A stretch of 64,000 nt of DNA, from positions 765,020 through 829,019 of the forward strand of contig NZ_LNZA01000001.1 in assembly GCF_001468035.1 (NCBI RefSeq), read 5' to 3'. The translations under genes and the position numbers were made by a program. This stretch comes from Legionella tucsonensis (GTDB lineage Bacteria; Pseudomonadota; Gammaproteobacteria; Legionellales; Legionellaceae). This document shows, one piece after another, positions 28,531 through 36,671 of the stretch. The notes below the pieces were generated by a model, which was not told the DNA's origin, ran no database searches, and saw nothing but the letters and a program-made list of their open reading frames with translations. Every line of letters begins with the position of its first letter. Position 1 is the first letter of the stretch.

Positions 28531-29790
28531 ATGAACAAACGTCTACTTATTGTTTTCATTTTAGGTTTTTCCTCTGGCTTGCCCATGGCGTTAATCAGCA
28601 GTACCCTGCAGGCATGGTTTGCATACAGCGGGATGTCTGTCTTTGCTACAGGGACATTAAGTTTAATTAGTTTGCCCTATGCTTATCGCATTTTTTGGGG
28701 GCCTATTTTGGATCGTTACTCCTTATTCAGTATGGGTAAGCGACGAAGTTGGATTTTAAGTATGCAATGCCTATTGCTTCTTGGATTTAATTTACTGGCT
28801 TGGTTTACTCCAGAACAATATCCTAAATTGATAGCTTTTCTGGCTTTGATTATAGCTTGTTTTTCTGCCACTCAGGATATAGCAATTGATGCTCATAGAG
28901 CAGAATATTTGCCAATTAGTGAACATGCTTTAGGCGCTTCTTTAGCCGTCTTAGGTTACCGGATTGCTTTATTATTATCGGGTGGCTTGGCTTTAGTTAT
29001 GGCGCAAAAATTGGGTTGGGCTTTTACCTATCGCTTTATGGGACTTATGATGATTGCCGGCATGTTTGCTGTTTTTTTTAGTCAAGAGCCCAGTGTTGTA
29101 AATAAAGGAAAAAGTAATTTTGTTTTATCTTTTATAGATCCCATCAAAGAGTTGATATTTCGTCCTGGAATTATTCCTCTTTTACTCTTTATTTTTTGTT
29201 ATAAGCTAGGGGAAGCATTTACAACGACTACCAGCGGAATTGTCATGCCTTTTTTAATCCAAGGACTTGGTTTTTCTTTAGAGACAATTGGCTACATCAA
29301 TAAAATGCTGGGAGTTGGCTCCATCTTACTTGGAGGCTTGTGCGCAGGATTTTTATTGATACGTTTTTCTTTGTATCGCGCGTTGCTTTTTTTTGGTTTA
29401 CTGCAAGCATTAACCAATGTTTTATTTGTTTTTTTGGCAATAGTGGGAAAGGACGTTAGCTTATTGGCAATCTCAGTTTTTTTTGACAACTTTGCAGCAG
29501 GTATGGGTTCTACAGCACTGGTGGCTTTATTCATGCGTTTGGTAAATAAACAATATACTGGAACTCAGTTTTCTATACTTGTGGCTTTATCGACAATACC
29601 TCGTATTATTTCTGGACCTGTCGCTGCAAGCATACAAATGGCTATAGGATGGGTTGGTTTGTATCAACTCTCCATTTTACTTGCTTTAGCATTTATCCCT
29701 TTTTTAATCTTGATAAGAGATCAAACTAAAGAAAATCAACAAGACCTAGAGGAAGTGGAGAATGAGGGTGAATTGAATCCTGTACAGTAG
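28531..29790 (+). CDS. ampG: AmpG-like muropeptide permease (MFS)
   Basis: This 419-residue inner-membrane transporter has about 12 helices and is related to AmpG, which imports anhydro-muropeptides for cell-wall recycling. Family hallmarks are GFSSGLPMALISSTLQAWF at the N-terminus, SLPYAYRIFWGPILDRY, and ATQDIAIDAHRAE in the loop after helix 4. A hydrophilic acidic tail ends the protein. It has its own leader after the mip terminator. Legionella has several AmpG-like genes, so the substrate is not certain. Confidence 0.85.
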   Translation: MNKRLLIVFILGFSSGLPMALISSTLQAWFAYSGMSVFATGTLSLISLPYAYRIFWGPILDRYSLFSMGKRRSWILSMQCLLLLGFNLLAWFTPEQYPKLIAFLALIIACFSATQDIAIDAHRAEYLPISEHALGASLAVLGYRIALLLSGGLALVMAQKLGWAFTYRFMGLMMIAGMFAVFFSQEPSVVNKGKSNFVLSFIDPIKELIFRPGIIPLLLFIFCYKLGEAFTTTTSGIVMPFLIQGLGFSLETIGYINKMLGVGSILLGGLCAGFLLIRFSLYRALLFFGLLQALTNVLFVFLAIVGKDVSLLAISVFFDNFAAGMGSTALVALFMRLVNKQYTGTQFSILVALSTIPRIISGPVAASIQMAIGWVGLYQLSILLALAFIPFLILIRDQTKENQQDLEEVENEGELNPVQ

Positions 29791-29801
29791 GACCTTACTA
29801 A

Positions 29802-31022
29802 CTACATATATTTTTTACTTAGCTTCATGACAATACCACTGACACCAACTAAGAGTAATCCAATTAAAATCAAGGTAATTGGCCAACCTATAGTATGAGG
29901 GAAATGCTGGCTTGAAAAATATAAAATGAAGCCCAGTGTTGACACGCTTGCAGTTATGAGTAAGATTCTGCTGCTTTCTATAATGGCCATATAAATTAAG
30001 CCGCAAGCTAATCCCAAATAAAGTATTTCATAAGGTTTATTTTTAACGATGTCGAAGGTTACTAATAGTAGTGCCAATGATGATATAAAAAAGAGAAATC
30101 CTGAAATACTTTGATATTTTGAATGATTTATAAACGAACTGACAGCTAATAAGGATGCACTGAGAATAAACCATTTTAATCGCTCTGACACATCGAGTAA
30201 TTCGAATGCAGCCAGGAAAAAAGAGTAAAGGAAAATCAAGGTAATAAAGGCCAATACTGTCAGTCTGGTGCTAATAAATGCAATACTGTGTTGCAAAAAG
30301 AGGATGAAGCTTACTATGAGTACCCCCCAGGTAGGCATCAAGATGGAAGTGTATTGTGATAAGAAAGTAAGTAATCCACTGGCTTCAAGGATCGCGGCAA
30401 CAAGAAACAAAGGAGCTGTGATTTTATATTGTTTCTCTTGGTAATAAAGACCTAGGAGGAATATTAAAAAGCCAAAACCTAAGTTTAAAATAATACGGCT
30501 ATTATCCTCTGTGTAGTCAAAAAGAATCCATCCAAATATAATGGTTGTGATTGCGAGAATGAGTGGTTTATCCGACAAAATGGCAAAACGTTGATGCGTG
30601 AAATAGATAATAGCTATGATTAATATCCACCATATTGGCAGCATTAAATCGTATTCCTGCAGCAAAATGACAAGTCCTGCGGGTTCAAGGAATAGGGCAA
30701 TTAAAAATAAAGGTGTCGACGCTTTTTGGTAAGGGGGGTATTTTAGACATAGAAATGCCAAAATAAATGAGCAAAAACCAAAACCTAGTGTTAAGGTAAC
30801 ACGTTCATAGATATTAAAGTCTTGCCATTTCATGGCAATCAGTGCGCAAATACCCGCAAAAATAAGTATCCCTCCTATATAGCTATATAGTTTATTTAAC
30901 CAATTTGTTTGATCTGTAGGGTTAGCTTGAACGGGCTTTAATGCCGAGGCTATTTCCCTAATGTCGATTTGGTAGCGTTTGGCCAGTCCAACGATTTTTT
31001 CTAACGCCTCTTCTTTATTCAT
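29802..31022 (-). CDS. DUF2157-type polytopic membrane protein with internal duplication
   Basis: The 406-residue protein has a soluble N-terminus (1-45, KIVGLAKRYQIDIREIAS) resembling DUF2157 proteins, followed by about 12 short hydrophobic helices. Two successive stretches are visibly repeats: TPLFLIALFLEPAGLVILL and, about 100 residues later, APLFLVAAILEASGLLTFL, each followed by a similar set of helices. Function is unknown. Its ATG overlaps the stop of the upstream gene by four bases, so the two are coupled. Confidence 0.7.
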   Translation of the reverse strand: MNKEEALEKIVGLAKRYQIDIREIASALKPVQANPTDQTNWLNKLYSYIGGILIFAGICALIAMKWQDFNIYERVTLTLGFGFCSFILAFLCLKYPPYQKASTPLFLIALFLEPAGLVILLQEYDLMLPIWWILIIAIIYFTHQRFAILSDKPLILAITTIIFGWILFDYTEDNSRIILNLGFGFLIFLLGLYYQEKQYKITAPLFLVAAILEASGLLTFLSQYTSILMPTWGVLIVSFILFLQHSIAFISTRLTVLAFITLIFLYSFFLAAFELLDVSERLKWFILSASLLAVSSFINHSKYQSISGFLFFISSLALLLVTFDIVKNKPYEILYLGLACGLIYMAIIESSRILLITASVSTLGFILYFSSQHFPHTIGWPITLILIGLLLVGVSGIVMKLSKKYM

Positions 31023-31603
31023 GGTTTAACCCAGCCAATAAATTGGACATTATTCGTAGTAAAATAGCGTGTGCCTAAATTATATAATTTGACGCAGGTG
31101 GAGTTCTTTTTGAGACAGATCGTGTTATTTCGATAATGACTGCCTAGAAAAAGGTTTGAAAGTAATCCTGTACTTAAATTATTGTCATTTGTGTACAGGA
31201 CATAACCGTCAGGAGATTCCAGTGAGGTATCCACTTTAAATTGTTTGGTTGCTTGCACCACCTCTTCCTTGAAATTTGCGTTGTTGTTAAAGTGTGGAAA
31301 ATTTAAAGGAAGTTCTTGCACCTTTTGTGTTTTTGCGTCAAAAAAATAGAGTTTTTTAATTCCCCAATAATTGTTTTGAACTTTTGAATATTGAGCTGTC
31401 AACCTATCATTTTTAACTGTAAAGTTGACTTGCACAGGAAAGGAGGAAGTGGAAGAATCCAAGATAGAAAATAGGAGACTATAACGTGGAGGATCTGTTT
31501 TAAAAAAAGGGATGTTTGAAATAACGAAAACAAGCATGAGCAGTATTGGCAATGACAGTCCGGCCACCAAAGTCAAATGACTTTTTATCCACTTAGTCGA
31601 CAT
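31019..31603 (-). CDS. Membrane-anchored protein paired with the DUF2157 protein
   Basis: The protein (194 residues) has one N-terminal transmembrane helix (about 10-31) and a beta-rich extracytoplasmic domain. I do not recognise it. DUF2157 genes are often followed or preceded by a membrane-anchored accessory gene (GDYXXLXY type); the four-base overlap fits such a pair, but I cannot see the GDY motif here. It contains two Cys (near residues 166 and 173) that could form a disulfide. Confidence 0.55.
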   Translation of the reverse strand: MSTKWIKSHLTLVAGLSLPILLMLVFVISNIPFFKTDPPRYSLLFSILDSSTSSFPVQVNFTVKNDRLTAQYSKVQNNYWGIKKLYFFDAKTQKVQELPLNFPHFNNNANFKEEVVQATKQFKVDTSLESPDGYVLYTNDNNLSTGLLSNLFLGSHYRNNTICLKKNSTCVKLYNLGTRYFTTNNVQFIGWVKP

Positions 31604-31781
31604 CTTAATTCCTTAAGTTGCGTAAAGCGCATGTTGTGCATCCTTATAGTATAGGCAGATTTTTATTTTTTATGGTTTTAAAATAGACAATCGTAAATGC
31701 TTGAAAAAAAACGCTTGGGCCAACGTTTTAATGGTGAGGCAAGTGTTTTTTTAATGATTTATCATCCTTTTCCTCTGATTC

Positions 31782-32066
31782 TTATTTTCCTACTACTAAA
31801 TCCTTATATTCTGAATTATCATCAATATAGCTTTTAACAAATGGACAACTTGGTATAATTTTATAATCATTTTTTTTAGCGTATTGCAAAGCAAAATTAG
31901 TAATCTTGGCGGCAATCCCTTGGCCTCTTTGCTCTTTCGGGACAAAGGTTGTGAAAAAATCCAACGTCTGTTTATCGATTTTTTTATATTTTAAATTACT
32001 TTCTTTGTTATCTATCTCAACGTAGAATCTTTGATTCTTTTTATCATGTTGTATATCTAAGTCCAT
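31782..32066 (-). CDS. Small GNAT-like N-acetyltransferase (YjdJ-type)
   Basis: This 94-residue minimal acetyltransferase fold has a beta strand FYVEIDNKESNLKYKKI, then TFVPKEQRGQGIAAKITNFAL with the acetyl-CoA pyrophosphate loop (RGQGIA), and the terminal PSCPFVKSYIDDN typical of the YjdJ/GtlC-like family. The substrate is unknown. It opens the accessory stretch 31.6-36.7 kb. Confidence 0.82.
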   Translation of the reverse strand: MDLDIQHDKKNQRFYVEIDNKESNLKYKKIDKQTLDFFTTFVPKEQRGQGIAAKITNFALQYAKKNDYKIIPSCPFVKSYIDDNSEYKDLVVGK

Positions 32067-32230
32067 TTTAATTTTCCTAACGATAATTTTTAAATCTAGC
32101 CTACCTATTATGCTTTGGCAATGTTAGCTTTTTTACATTTACAATTGATATGAAAATAAAAAATATTTACAACTAACTCATATCGTTGCTAATTTTTAAA
32201 ATACATTATCAAAATAAGATCTTCTATTCA

Positions 32231-32392
32231 TGGATAGAAAAGTCATATAGCAATTATTGGTGTGGGCAGTGCCGGTCTTTCATCTTATAAAGAAGCGAGA
32301 AAATATAACGATAATATTCTTGTATTGACAAAGGCTCTTTGGGTTCCACTTGTTTCCGCGTAGGTTGCATGCCTTCACAAGTAAAAATAATT
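32231..32392 (+). pseudogene. Decayed flavoprotein disulfide reductase (Lpd/mercuric-reductase-like)
   Basis: An ATG at 32231 reads MDRKVI, then a one-base shift gives AIIGVGSAGLSSYKEARK, the FAD-binding GxGxxG fold. A second shift leads to GSTCFRVGCMPSQ, equivalent to the redox-active CxxxxC motif. The remaining roughly 400 residues are absent. This is the 5' stub of a dihydrolipoamide-dehydrogenase-like gene that has lost its frame and most of its length. The bases 32067-32230 before it hold nothing else. Confidence 0.75.
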
Positions 32393-32415
32393 CTATTATC
32401 AAAAGACTGTCGTCT

Positions 32416-32604
32416 TTATTTTTCTTCTTTTTTTTCCAGCTTATGACCATCTAGATGTCGTTCATTGCGTTCATTATCTTGTTTTCCTATCTGTTTTTCT
32501 TTGTTTGTTCTTCCGAATTTAATGCGATTTTCAGAAGCCTTTTTTTCTTTTACCAAGCGAATTTTAGCCTTTCTTTTTTTATTAAGATTAATGATATCTA
32601 CCAT
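32416..32604 (-). CDS. DUF4169-family small basic protein
   Basis: This 62-residue, very Lys-rich protein matches the DUF4169 pattern I know from alphaproteobacteria: a start like VDIINLNKKRKAKIR, a middle NRIKFGRTNKEKQ, and a terminal RHLDGHKLE. Function is unknown. Its presence is unusual in a gammaproteobacterial setting and sits beside RibH-like genes of alphaproteobacterial type. Confidence 0.72.
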   Translation of the reverse strand: MVDIINLNKKRKAKIRLVKEKKASENRIKFGRTNKEKQIGKQDNERNERHLDGHKLEKKEEK

Positions 32605-32702
32605 AGTACTCTCTATTATGTATATTGTTTATACTCTATTATCTAGAAACTGGCCCCTACATGATGTATTATGAAAAATTATTTTTCACTTAGTAGTAAG
32701 CA

Positions 32703-33125
32703 ATGCCAAAACCTAATATATTAATAGTCTGGTCTAATTATTACAAAGGTTTAGCTGAAAAACAGCTGGAAACTTGTTTAAGCAAGTTAAAACAATATGA
32801 GTACAATTATCAGGTTGAAACCGTTGAAGCAGGTACATATGAAATCCCAACTGTTATCCAACATTATCATTGCGCTAATCCCTTTGATGGTTACTTACCA
32901 TTGAGTTTGTTACTCAAAGGTAAAACTGATCATTATGAATTTATTTGGGAGCATATTAAAGAATGTTTTATTAAATTTGCTTTAGATGGCCTGATTTTAG
33001 GCAATGGAATTATTTCTGCTCCAAGTATGGATATTTTACAGGAACGTGTCGAAAACGGAGAGAGAGTACACGAAGCAGTTAATGCTGTTGATTATTTAAT
33101 CCGCTTTAAAAATAATAAAAAATAA
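32703..33125 (+). CDS. Lumazine-synthase-like protein, copy 1
   Basis: The 140-residue protein has the lumazine synthase (RibH) fold signature: ILIVWSNYYKGLAEKQLE, AGTYEIP (canonical GAxEIP), KGKTDHYEFI keeping the catalytic His position, and LILGNGIISAPSMD. The GNGI motif is the alphaproteobacterial RibH1 type, where other enzymes have a VPV-FGVLT segment. The C-terminal phosphate-binding Lys/Arg region (normally KNKGxEAA) reads NGERVHEAVNAVDYL, so activity is doubtful. No other riboflavin gene is nearby. The tandem copy follows after eight bases. Confidence 0.75.
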   Translation: MPKPNILIVWSNYYKGLAEKQLETCLSKLKQYEYNYQVETVEAGTYEIPTVIQHYHCANPFDGYLPLSLLLKGKTDHYEFIWEHIKECFIKFALDGLILGNGIISAPSMDILQERVENGERVHEAVNAVDYLIRFKNNKK

Positions 33126-33133
33126 AATTACTT

Positions 33134-33565
33134 ATGTCTAAAATTTTAATTATTTCTTCTGAAATACATAAACAACTAGCCTCTGAACAGCTTGACTTCT
33201 GTTTAACGCTTGTTAAAAATGCAGGTTATGATTATCAAATTGAGTTATTACGAGCGGGTGCTTATGAGATTCCGTTTGTAATTAATACGTACCATCAAAA
33301 TAAACCTTTTGATGGTTATATTGCTTTGGGTTTAATCCTTAAAACAAATCTTGATCATTATGACAACATTATGTCTCATATTCGATACTGTTTCACTCAA
33401 TTTGCTCTAAATGATATAGTAGTTGGCAATGGAATTATTAGCGGATCAACCATTGAAGAATTAAGTGAGAAGCTTCGTAGTTCAAATCCGTGCCTTTCAG
33501 CTTATCCTTCTGCATTAAATGCAGTTGACTGCCTTATTAAATTGAGAAATAAAATAGCGGTTTAA
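33134..33565 (+). CDS. Lumazine-synthase-like protein, copy 2
   Basis: This 143-residue paralogue of the preceding gene shares AGAYEIPFVI, a His in LDHYDNI, and VVGNGIISGSTIEEL. It ends with PSALNAVDCLIKLRN. The first substrate-binding loop (normally with Phe-Asn) is SSEIHKQ, and the C-terminal basic residue is lost in a Ser/Pro-rich segment, so it is more degenerate than copy 1. The pair could form mixed shells, or have been recruited for another ligand. This is inference. Confidence 0.72.
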   Translation: MSKILIISSEIHKQLASEQLDFCLTLVKNAGYDYQIELLRAGAYEIPFVINTYHQNKPFDGYIALGLILKTNLDHYDNIMSHIRYCFTQFALNDIVVGNGIISGSTIEELSEKLRSSNPCLSAYPSALNAVDCLIKLRNKIAV

Positions 33566-33606
33566 AGCACTTCTATTCGAGTTACCCGGTATTCTGAAAC
33601 TATTTA

Positions 33607-33693
33607 TGGTACCTAGGGTGGGACTCGAACCCACACGGTGTCACCACCACCGGATTTTGAATCCGGCGCGTCTACCAATTCCGCCACCCAGGC
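33607..33693 (-). tRNA. tRNA-Leu (anticodon CAA)
   Basis: An 87-nt class II tRNA on the minus strand. The acceptor is GCCTGGG with CCTAGGT, the anticodon stem CCGGA/TCCGG encloses TTCAAAA (anticodon CAA), a long variable arm follows (GGTGGTGACACC), the T arm is GTGGGTTCGAGTCCCAC, and CCA is encoded. No repeat of its 3' end was found nearby. Confidence 0.97.
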
Positions 33694-33785
33694 ATTTGAG
33701 CGGCCATTATAACAAAGAAATAAATTCTCACAATGGGTTTTAGTATATTATTATTTAAAAATAGCTCATTACTTAAGAGGGGTTT

Positions 33786-34208
33786 ATGAGAAAATGTCAT
33801 ATTCTTATTTTTAGTTTTTTTCTTGCACAATTTACGGAGATGGGGCATACAACAAATTGTCCTGATCCTCAAACTACTTCTTTAAAATGGGGCATTCCAC
33901 CAGCTCCGTGGATAGTGAATCCTTATTCTCCTAATCTTCCACAAGGAGATGAGAATACCCGTTTTGTGCGGGCGAATATTTTAGTTGCTGGTTATGGGCA
34001 AGGAGTAGTTTGTACCTATAAGAATTCGGTAGGTGAATATTCTATTTGGTGGCAAGCACTTACTAAAGTTCCATCACGCCTTGATTACAATTGGGTTGAT
34101 ACATTGGGTGGTTTTGTTTGTACTCAAGGACTGGACCAGTGTCAGTTTTATACCGCAGCAATTCAATCTAAGGAGAAACATAATTGGTTTGGTTTTGTAC
34201 TAAAATAA
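33786..34208 (+). CDS. Secreted Cys-containing protein of unknown function
   Basis: The 140-residue protein starts with a hydrophobic signal-like segment (residues 5-15) and then CPDPQTTSLKWGIPPAPW. Four Cys in the mature part suggest two disulfides (near residues 26, 77, 117 and 123). It resembles small DUF3757-like secreted proteins of Legionella and Coxiella in size and opening, but I am not sure of that family. It lies directly after tRNA-Leu. Confidence 0.6.
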   Translation: MRKCHILIFSFFLAQFTEMGHTTNCPDPQTTSLKWGIPPAPWIVNPYSPNLPQGDENTRFVRANILVAGYGQGVVCTYKNSVGEYSIWWQALTKVPSRLDYNWVDTLGGFVCTQGLDQCQFYTAAIQSKEKHNWFGFVLK

Positions 34209-34259
34209 ATTATGCGTTTTTGATCTGTATTAATGTCATAGACGGAAATGGAGTTTCAA

Positions 34260-34451
34260 ATGAAAAATACTAATTGGGTTTCTAGATGGAGAAACCAGCT
34301 TATTACAGTTCTTTTTTTATTGAGCAGTCCATTAGCTGGAGCATATGCGGCATGTTGTTCAGGTCATGGTGGGGTTGCTTCTTGTAATAAAACTACTGGC
34401 TATCAAATGTGTAAGGATGGTACGCAATCGCCTGACTGTACTTGCCATTAA
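34260..34451 (+). CDS. Small secreted Cys-rich protein (CCSGHGG type)
   Basis: It has 63 residues, beginning with a signal peptide that ends GAYA (about residue 30). The mature part is ACCSGHGGVASCNKTTGYQ followed by CKDGTQSPDCTC, six Cys in about 33 residues, a pattern seen in short exported proteins of several bacteria. Function is unknown. An ATG four codons earlier is possible, but GGAG is correctly spaced for 34260. Confidence 0.72.
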   Translation: MKNTNWVSRWRNQLITVLFLLSSPLAGAYAACCSGHGGVASCNKTTGYQMCKDGTQSPDCTCH

Positions 34452-34482
34452 AATTATTTTATTTACAATCCAACTACTAACG

Positions 34483-34557
34483 GTAGTGCCTGGGCGCAGT
34501 GCAGAACCGAGAGATTATTTCAAATAAACTGTGGCTCCACTGCGTTGCACCTAGGCT
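34483..34557. repeat. Long imperfect REP-like hairpin
   Basis: The left arm GTAGTGCCTGGGCGCAGTGC and the right arm CACTGCGTTGCACCTAGGC are imperfect reverse complements around an AT-rich centre. The arms share the TAGCCTGGGTG core with the element at 16647-16695. It lies between convergent genes. Confidence 0.55.
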
Positions 34558-34565
34558 ATTTGCTG

Positions 34566-36671
34566 CTAAATAGGAATTTTATAATCTAAATTGTGGTAAG
34601 GTCTGCTTTCTTTTTGTTGCTCTACCGTGGATTGTTGCGTATTTTGTAATGCTTGCTCAGTAGACTGTGTTACTGGAAGCTGGTTATGCACACTATTGCT
34701 TTGTTGTGTTTTTTGCACCGAATCGATGCGCTGATTAAATAAATTAGTTGCTGCTGTGTTTGTGTTATCTGAATTATTAAGTGAAGCAATAATTTGCGTA
34801 ATTCCAAACTCACCTGTAAGTGTACGTTCCATAGTTAAATGAACTTTCAGAAATTGAGTTATTTTGACTTGATTGTTTTGATAAACAACTTGTAAAGGCA
34901 GTGCTATGCTCCATTGATTATTTGTAGTTGCAGTTAGTTTTGCTTGACCGATCACTTTACTGCTCATAATAAGTTTTTGTGATTTAATTGCTGCGATGTT
35001 TCCCGATTTATCTAAAGCATTCTTAAAGCTCTCCCAACCTTTTGCAGTATAACAAGACTCCAATTTCTGTAACTGAGTCTCAACGGATACAGAATTAAAA
35101 TTAAAAGATTGAGTTGCGGCTTGTTCTGCCCATTTTATAACCAGGTTTTCATCAATCTTTGTCATTGCGTCAGGAGTTTTGTAATCACAATTAATTAGCT
35201 CTGGTCTCTTGGGTTGTTCAGGAGATGTATTAAAAATAATTTTCGGAACTTGAGTAGATTGCGAAATCTCACTCTTGGAAGATGAAGAACTTGCACGCGG
35301 AATGGCATTCATTTGTAAAATGGCGAGCTCCCCATCTGCTTTCCTGCCTATAGTTAAATTAACATTCACTAGTTGGGTAATTTGATTTTTATCATTTTGA
35401 TAGATTACTTGCATTGGCAAGGTAACATTCCACTGATTGTTTTTATTTTCGATAAGTTGTGATTCTATATTTCTGTGCTGACTGTTTGGATTTTGATTTT
35501 TAATCGCTTTTGTTTTATCTAAATTGTGTAGTGCAGAATTAAATCCAATGGTTCCTTTTTCTTTAAAATAGGTTAGTAATTTAGGCAATTTAGTGGCTAA
35601 GATATCTGATTTAATATCAAGAAACTGTTTTTTAGACTGCTCTTTTATTGTATCTAAATTGTGTAGTGCGGAATTAAATCCAATGGTTCCTTTTTCTTTA
35701 AAATAGGATAGTAACTTAGGCAATTTAGTGACTAAGATGTCCGATTGAAAAGCAAGAAATTGATTTTTAGTCCACTCAAATTCATCCGCGTTAAAATATT
35801 TTTCTATCCCTACACTTTCCACAGGATTTTTATGATCATCTGACGTTAAGATTGGAGTATCTAGACTTTGATATTTTTGTCCTTCAATAAGTTGTTGGAG
35901 CGGGTGTGTATTTTCATGATCTAGTTTTAGGCACAACTCTGGGTGACTTGGAACTAAGGATGATCTTGGAGTAATAACGAATAAAGAAGTCAGAAACGAA
36001 GTGGTCAATTTTTTCAGGTTCTCCATATTATTTATTTGATGAGTCACGCTCAAAGAAGCACTTTTTATCGCCTCTCTTATTGTTATTGTTTTTTGAGATA
36101 ATGGAGGAAAACGTGGTGTTGCGATTATTTGAGCTATTCCAAGTTTAAATGCGTTTCTCCAGCTGATTGTTATGTAAACATTGAGAAAATGTGTCTCCTC
36201 TTCTTTATCGTTTTTATAAAAAACTTTAATGGGTACATTCATTTTCCATTGATTTTCCTGATCCTCAATAAATTGAACTTCTCCATCTAATATACTGCTC
36301 ACCATTAGATTTTGGGTTTTAATTGAATTAATATTTCCTGAATCTTTTAATGCATTCATGAAGCTAATCCATCCATTTTGGGTATAACATACTTTTAAAT
36401 TCTTCAATTGAGAATCAAAAGACAGAAAATTAAAATCAAAAGAATGGAGTACAGCATATTTTGCCCAGCTTACCACTAAAGTTTTATCAATTTTCTGAGT
36501 TTCAGCAGAAATCCTATAATCACAATTGATTTCGATTGATTGCGGCTTTTTTGTTGTAATATAAGATTTGGCGCTAGATTTTTTTTCAGAAATTGTACCA
36601 GGTGTTTGTACAGCATGTACTTGAATACAGATTAGATTAAATAATGCTCCACACACTATAATTTTTTTCAT
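34566..36671 (-). CDS. Secreted protein with repeated IcmL/DotI-like domains
   Basis: The protein has 701 residues and a signal peptide (1-20, ending VHA). It contains at least three copies of a domain like the periplasmic part of the type IVB protein DotI/IcmL: copy 1 about 48-190 (INCDYRISAET, LVVSWAKYAVLHSFDFNF, GWISFMNALKDSGN, GIAQIIATPR), a partial copy about 390-460 (NNQWNVTLPMQVIYQND), and copy 3 about 497-635 (INCDYKTPDAM, GWESFKNALDKSGN, GITQIIAS). Between copies 1 and 2 a 45-residue unit (LPKLLSYFKEKGTIGFNSAL) is tandemly duplicated. The tail is Gln-rich. Role unknown; no dot/icm gene is near. Confidence 0.75.
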   Translation of the reverse strand: MKKIIVCGALFNLICIQVHAVQTPGTISEKKSSAKSYITTKKPQSIEINCDYRISAETQKIDKTLVVSWAKYAVLHSFDFNFLSFDSQLKNLKVCYTQNGWISFMNALKDSGNINSIKTQNLMVSSILDGEVQFIEDQENQWKMNVPIKVFYKNDKEEETHFLNVYITISWRNAFKLGIAQIIATPRFPPLSQKTITIREAIKSASLSVTHQINNMENLKKLTTSFLTSLFVITPRSSLVPSHPELCLKLDHENTHPLQQLIEGQKYQSLDTPILTSDDHKNPVESVGIEKYFNADEFEWTKNQFLAFQSDILVTKLPKLLSYFKEKGTIGFNSALHNLDTIKEQSKKQFLDIKSDILATKLPKLLTYFKEKGTIGFNSALHNLDKTKAIKNQNPNSQHRNIESQLIENKNNQWNVTLPMQVIYQNDKNQITQLVNVNLTIGRKADGELAILQMNAIPRASSSSSKSEISQSTQVPKIIFNTSPEQPKRPELINCDYKTPDAMTKIDENLVIKWAEQAATQSFNFNSVSVETQLQKLESCYTAKGWESFKNALDKSGNIAAIKSQKLIMSSKVIGQAKLTATTNNQWSIALPLQVVYQNNQVKITQFLKVHLTMERTLTGEFGITQIIASLNNSDNTNTAATNLFNQRIDSVQKTQQSNSVHNQLPVTQSTEQALQNTQQSTVEQQKESRPYHNLDYKIPI
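35521..35790 (-). repeat. Tandem 135-bp duplication inside the IcmL-like gene
   Basis: AAATTGTGTAGTG recurs at 35521 and 35656, and most of the intervening sequence is near identical, giving a 135-base (45-codon) period. The few differences are substitutions, which suggests a fairly recent in-frame duplication. Confidence 0.8.

Noticed and set aside
32455-32674. Two plus-strand open frames opposite the DUF4169 gene
   Set aside because: They are antisense shadows of a Lys-rich gene, giving Phe/Leu/Ser-rich nonsense; the DUF4169 pattern is on the minus strand.
33607-33693. tRNA-Leu as attachment site of an integrated island
   Set aside because: I looked for a second copy of the tRNA 3' end within the window and found none, and no integrase gene is present.
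34345-34527. Plus-strand 60-codon frame overlapping the Cys-rich secreted protein
   Set aside because: It overlaps a gene with signal peptide and six ordered Cys in another frame, and has no ribosome-binding site.
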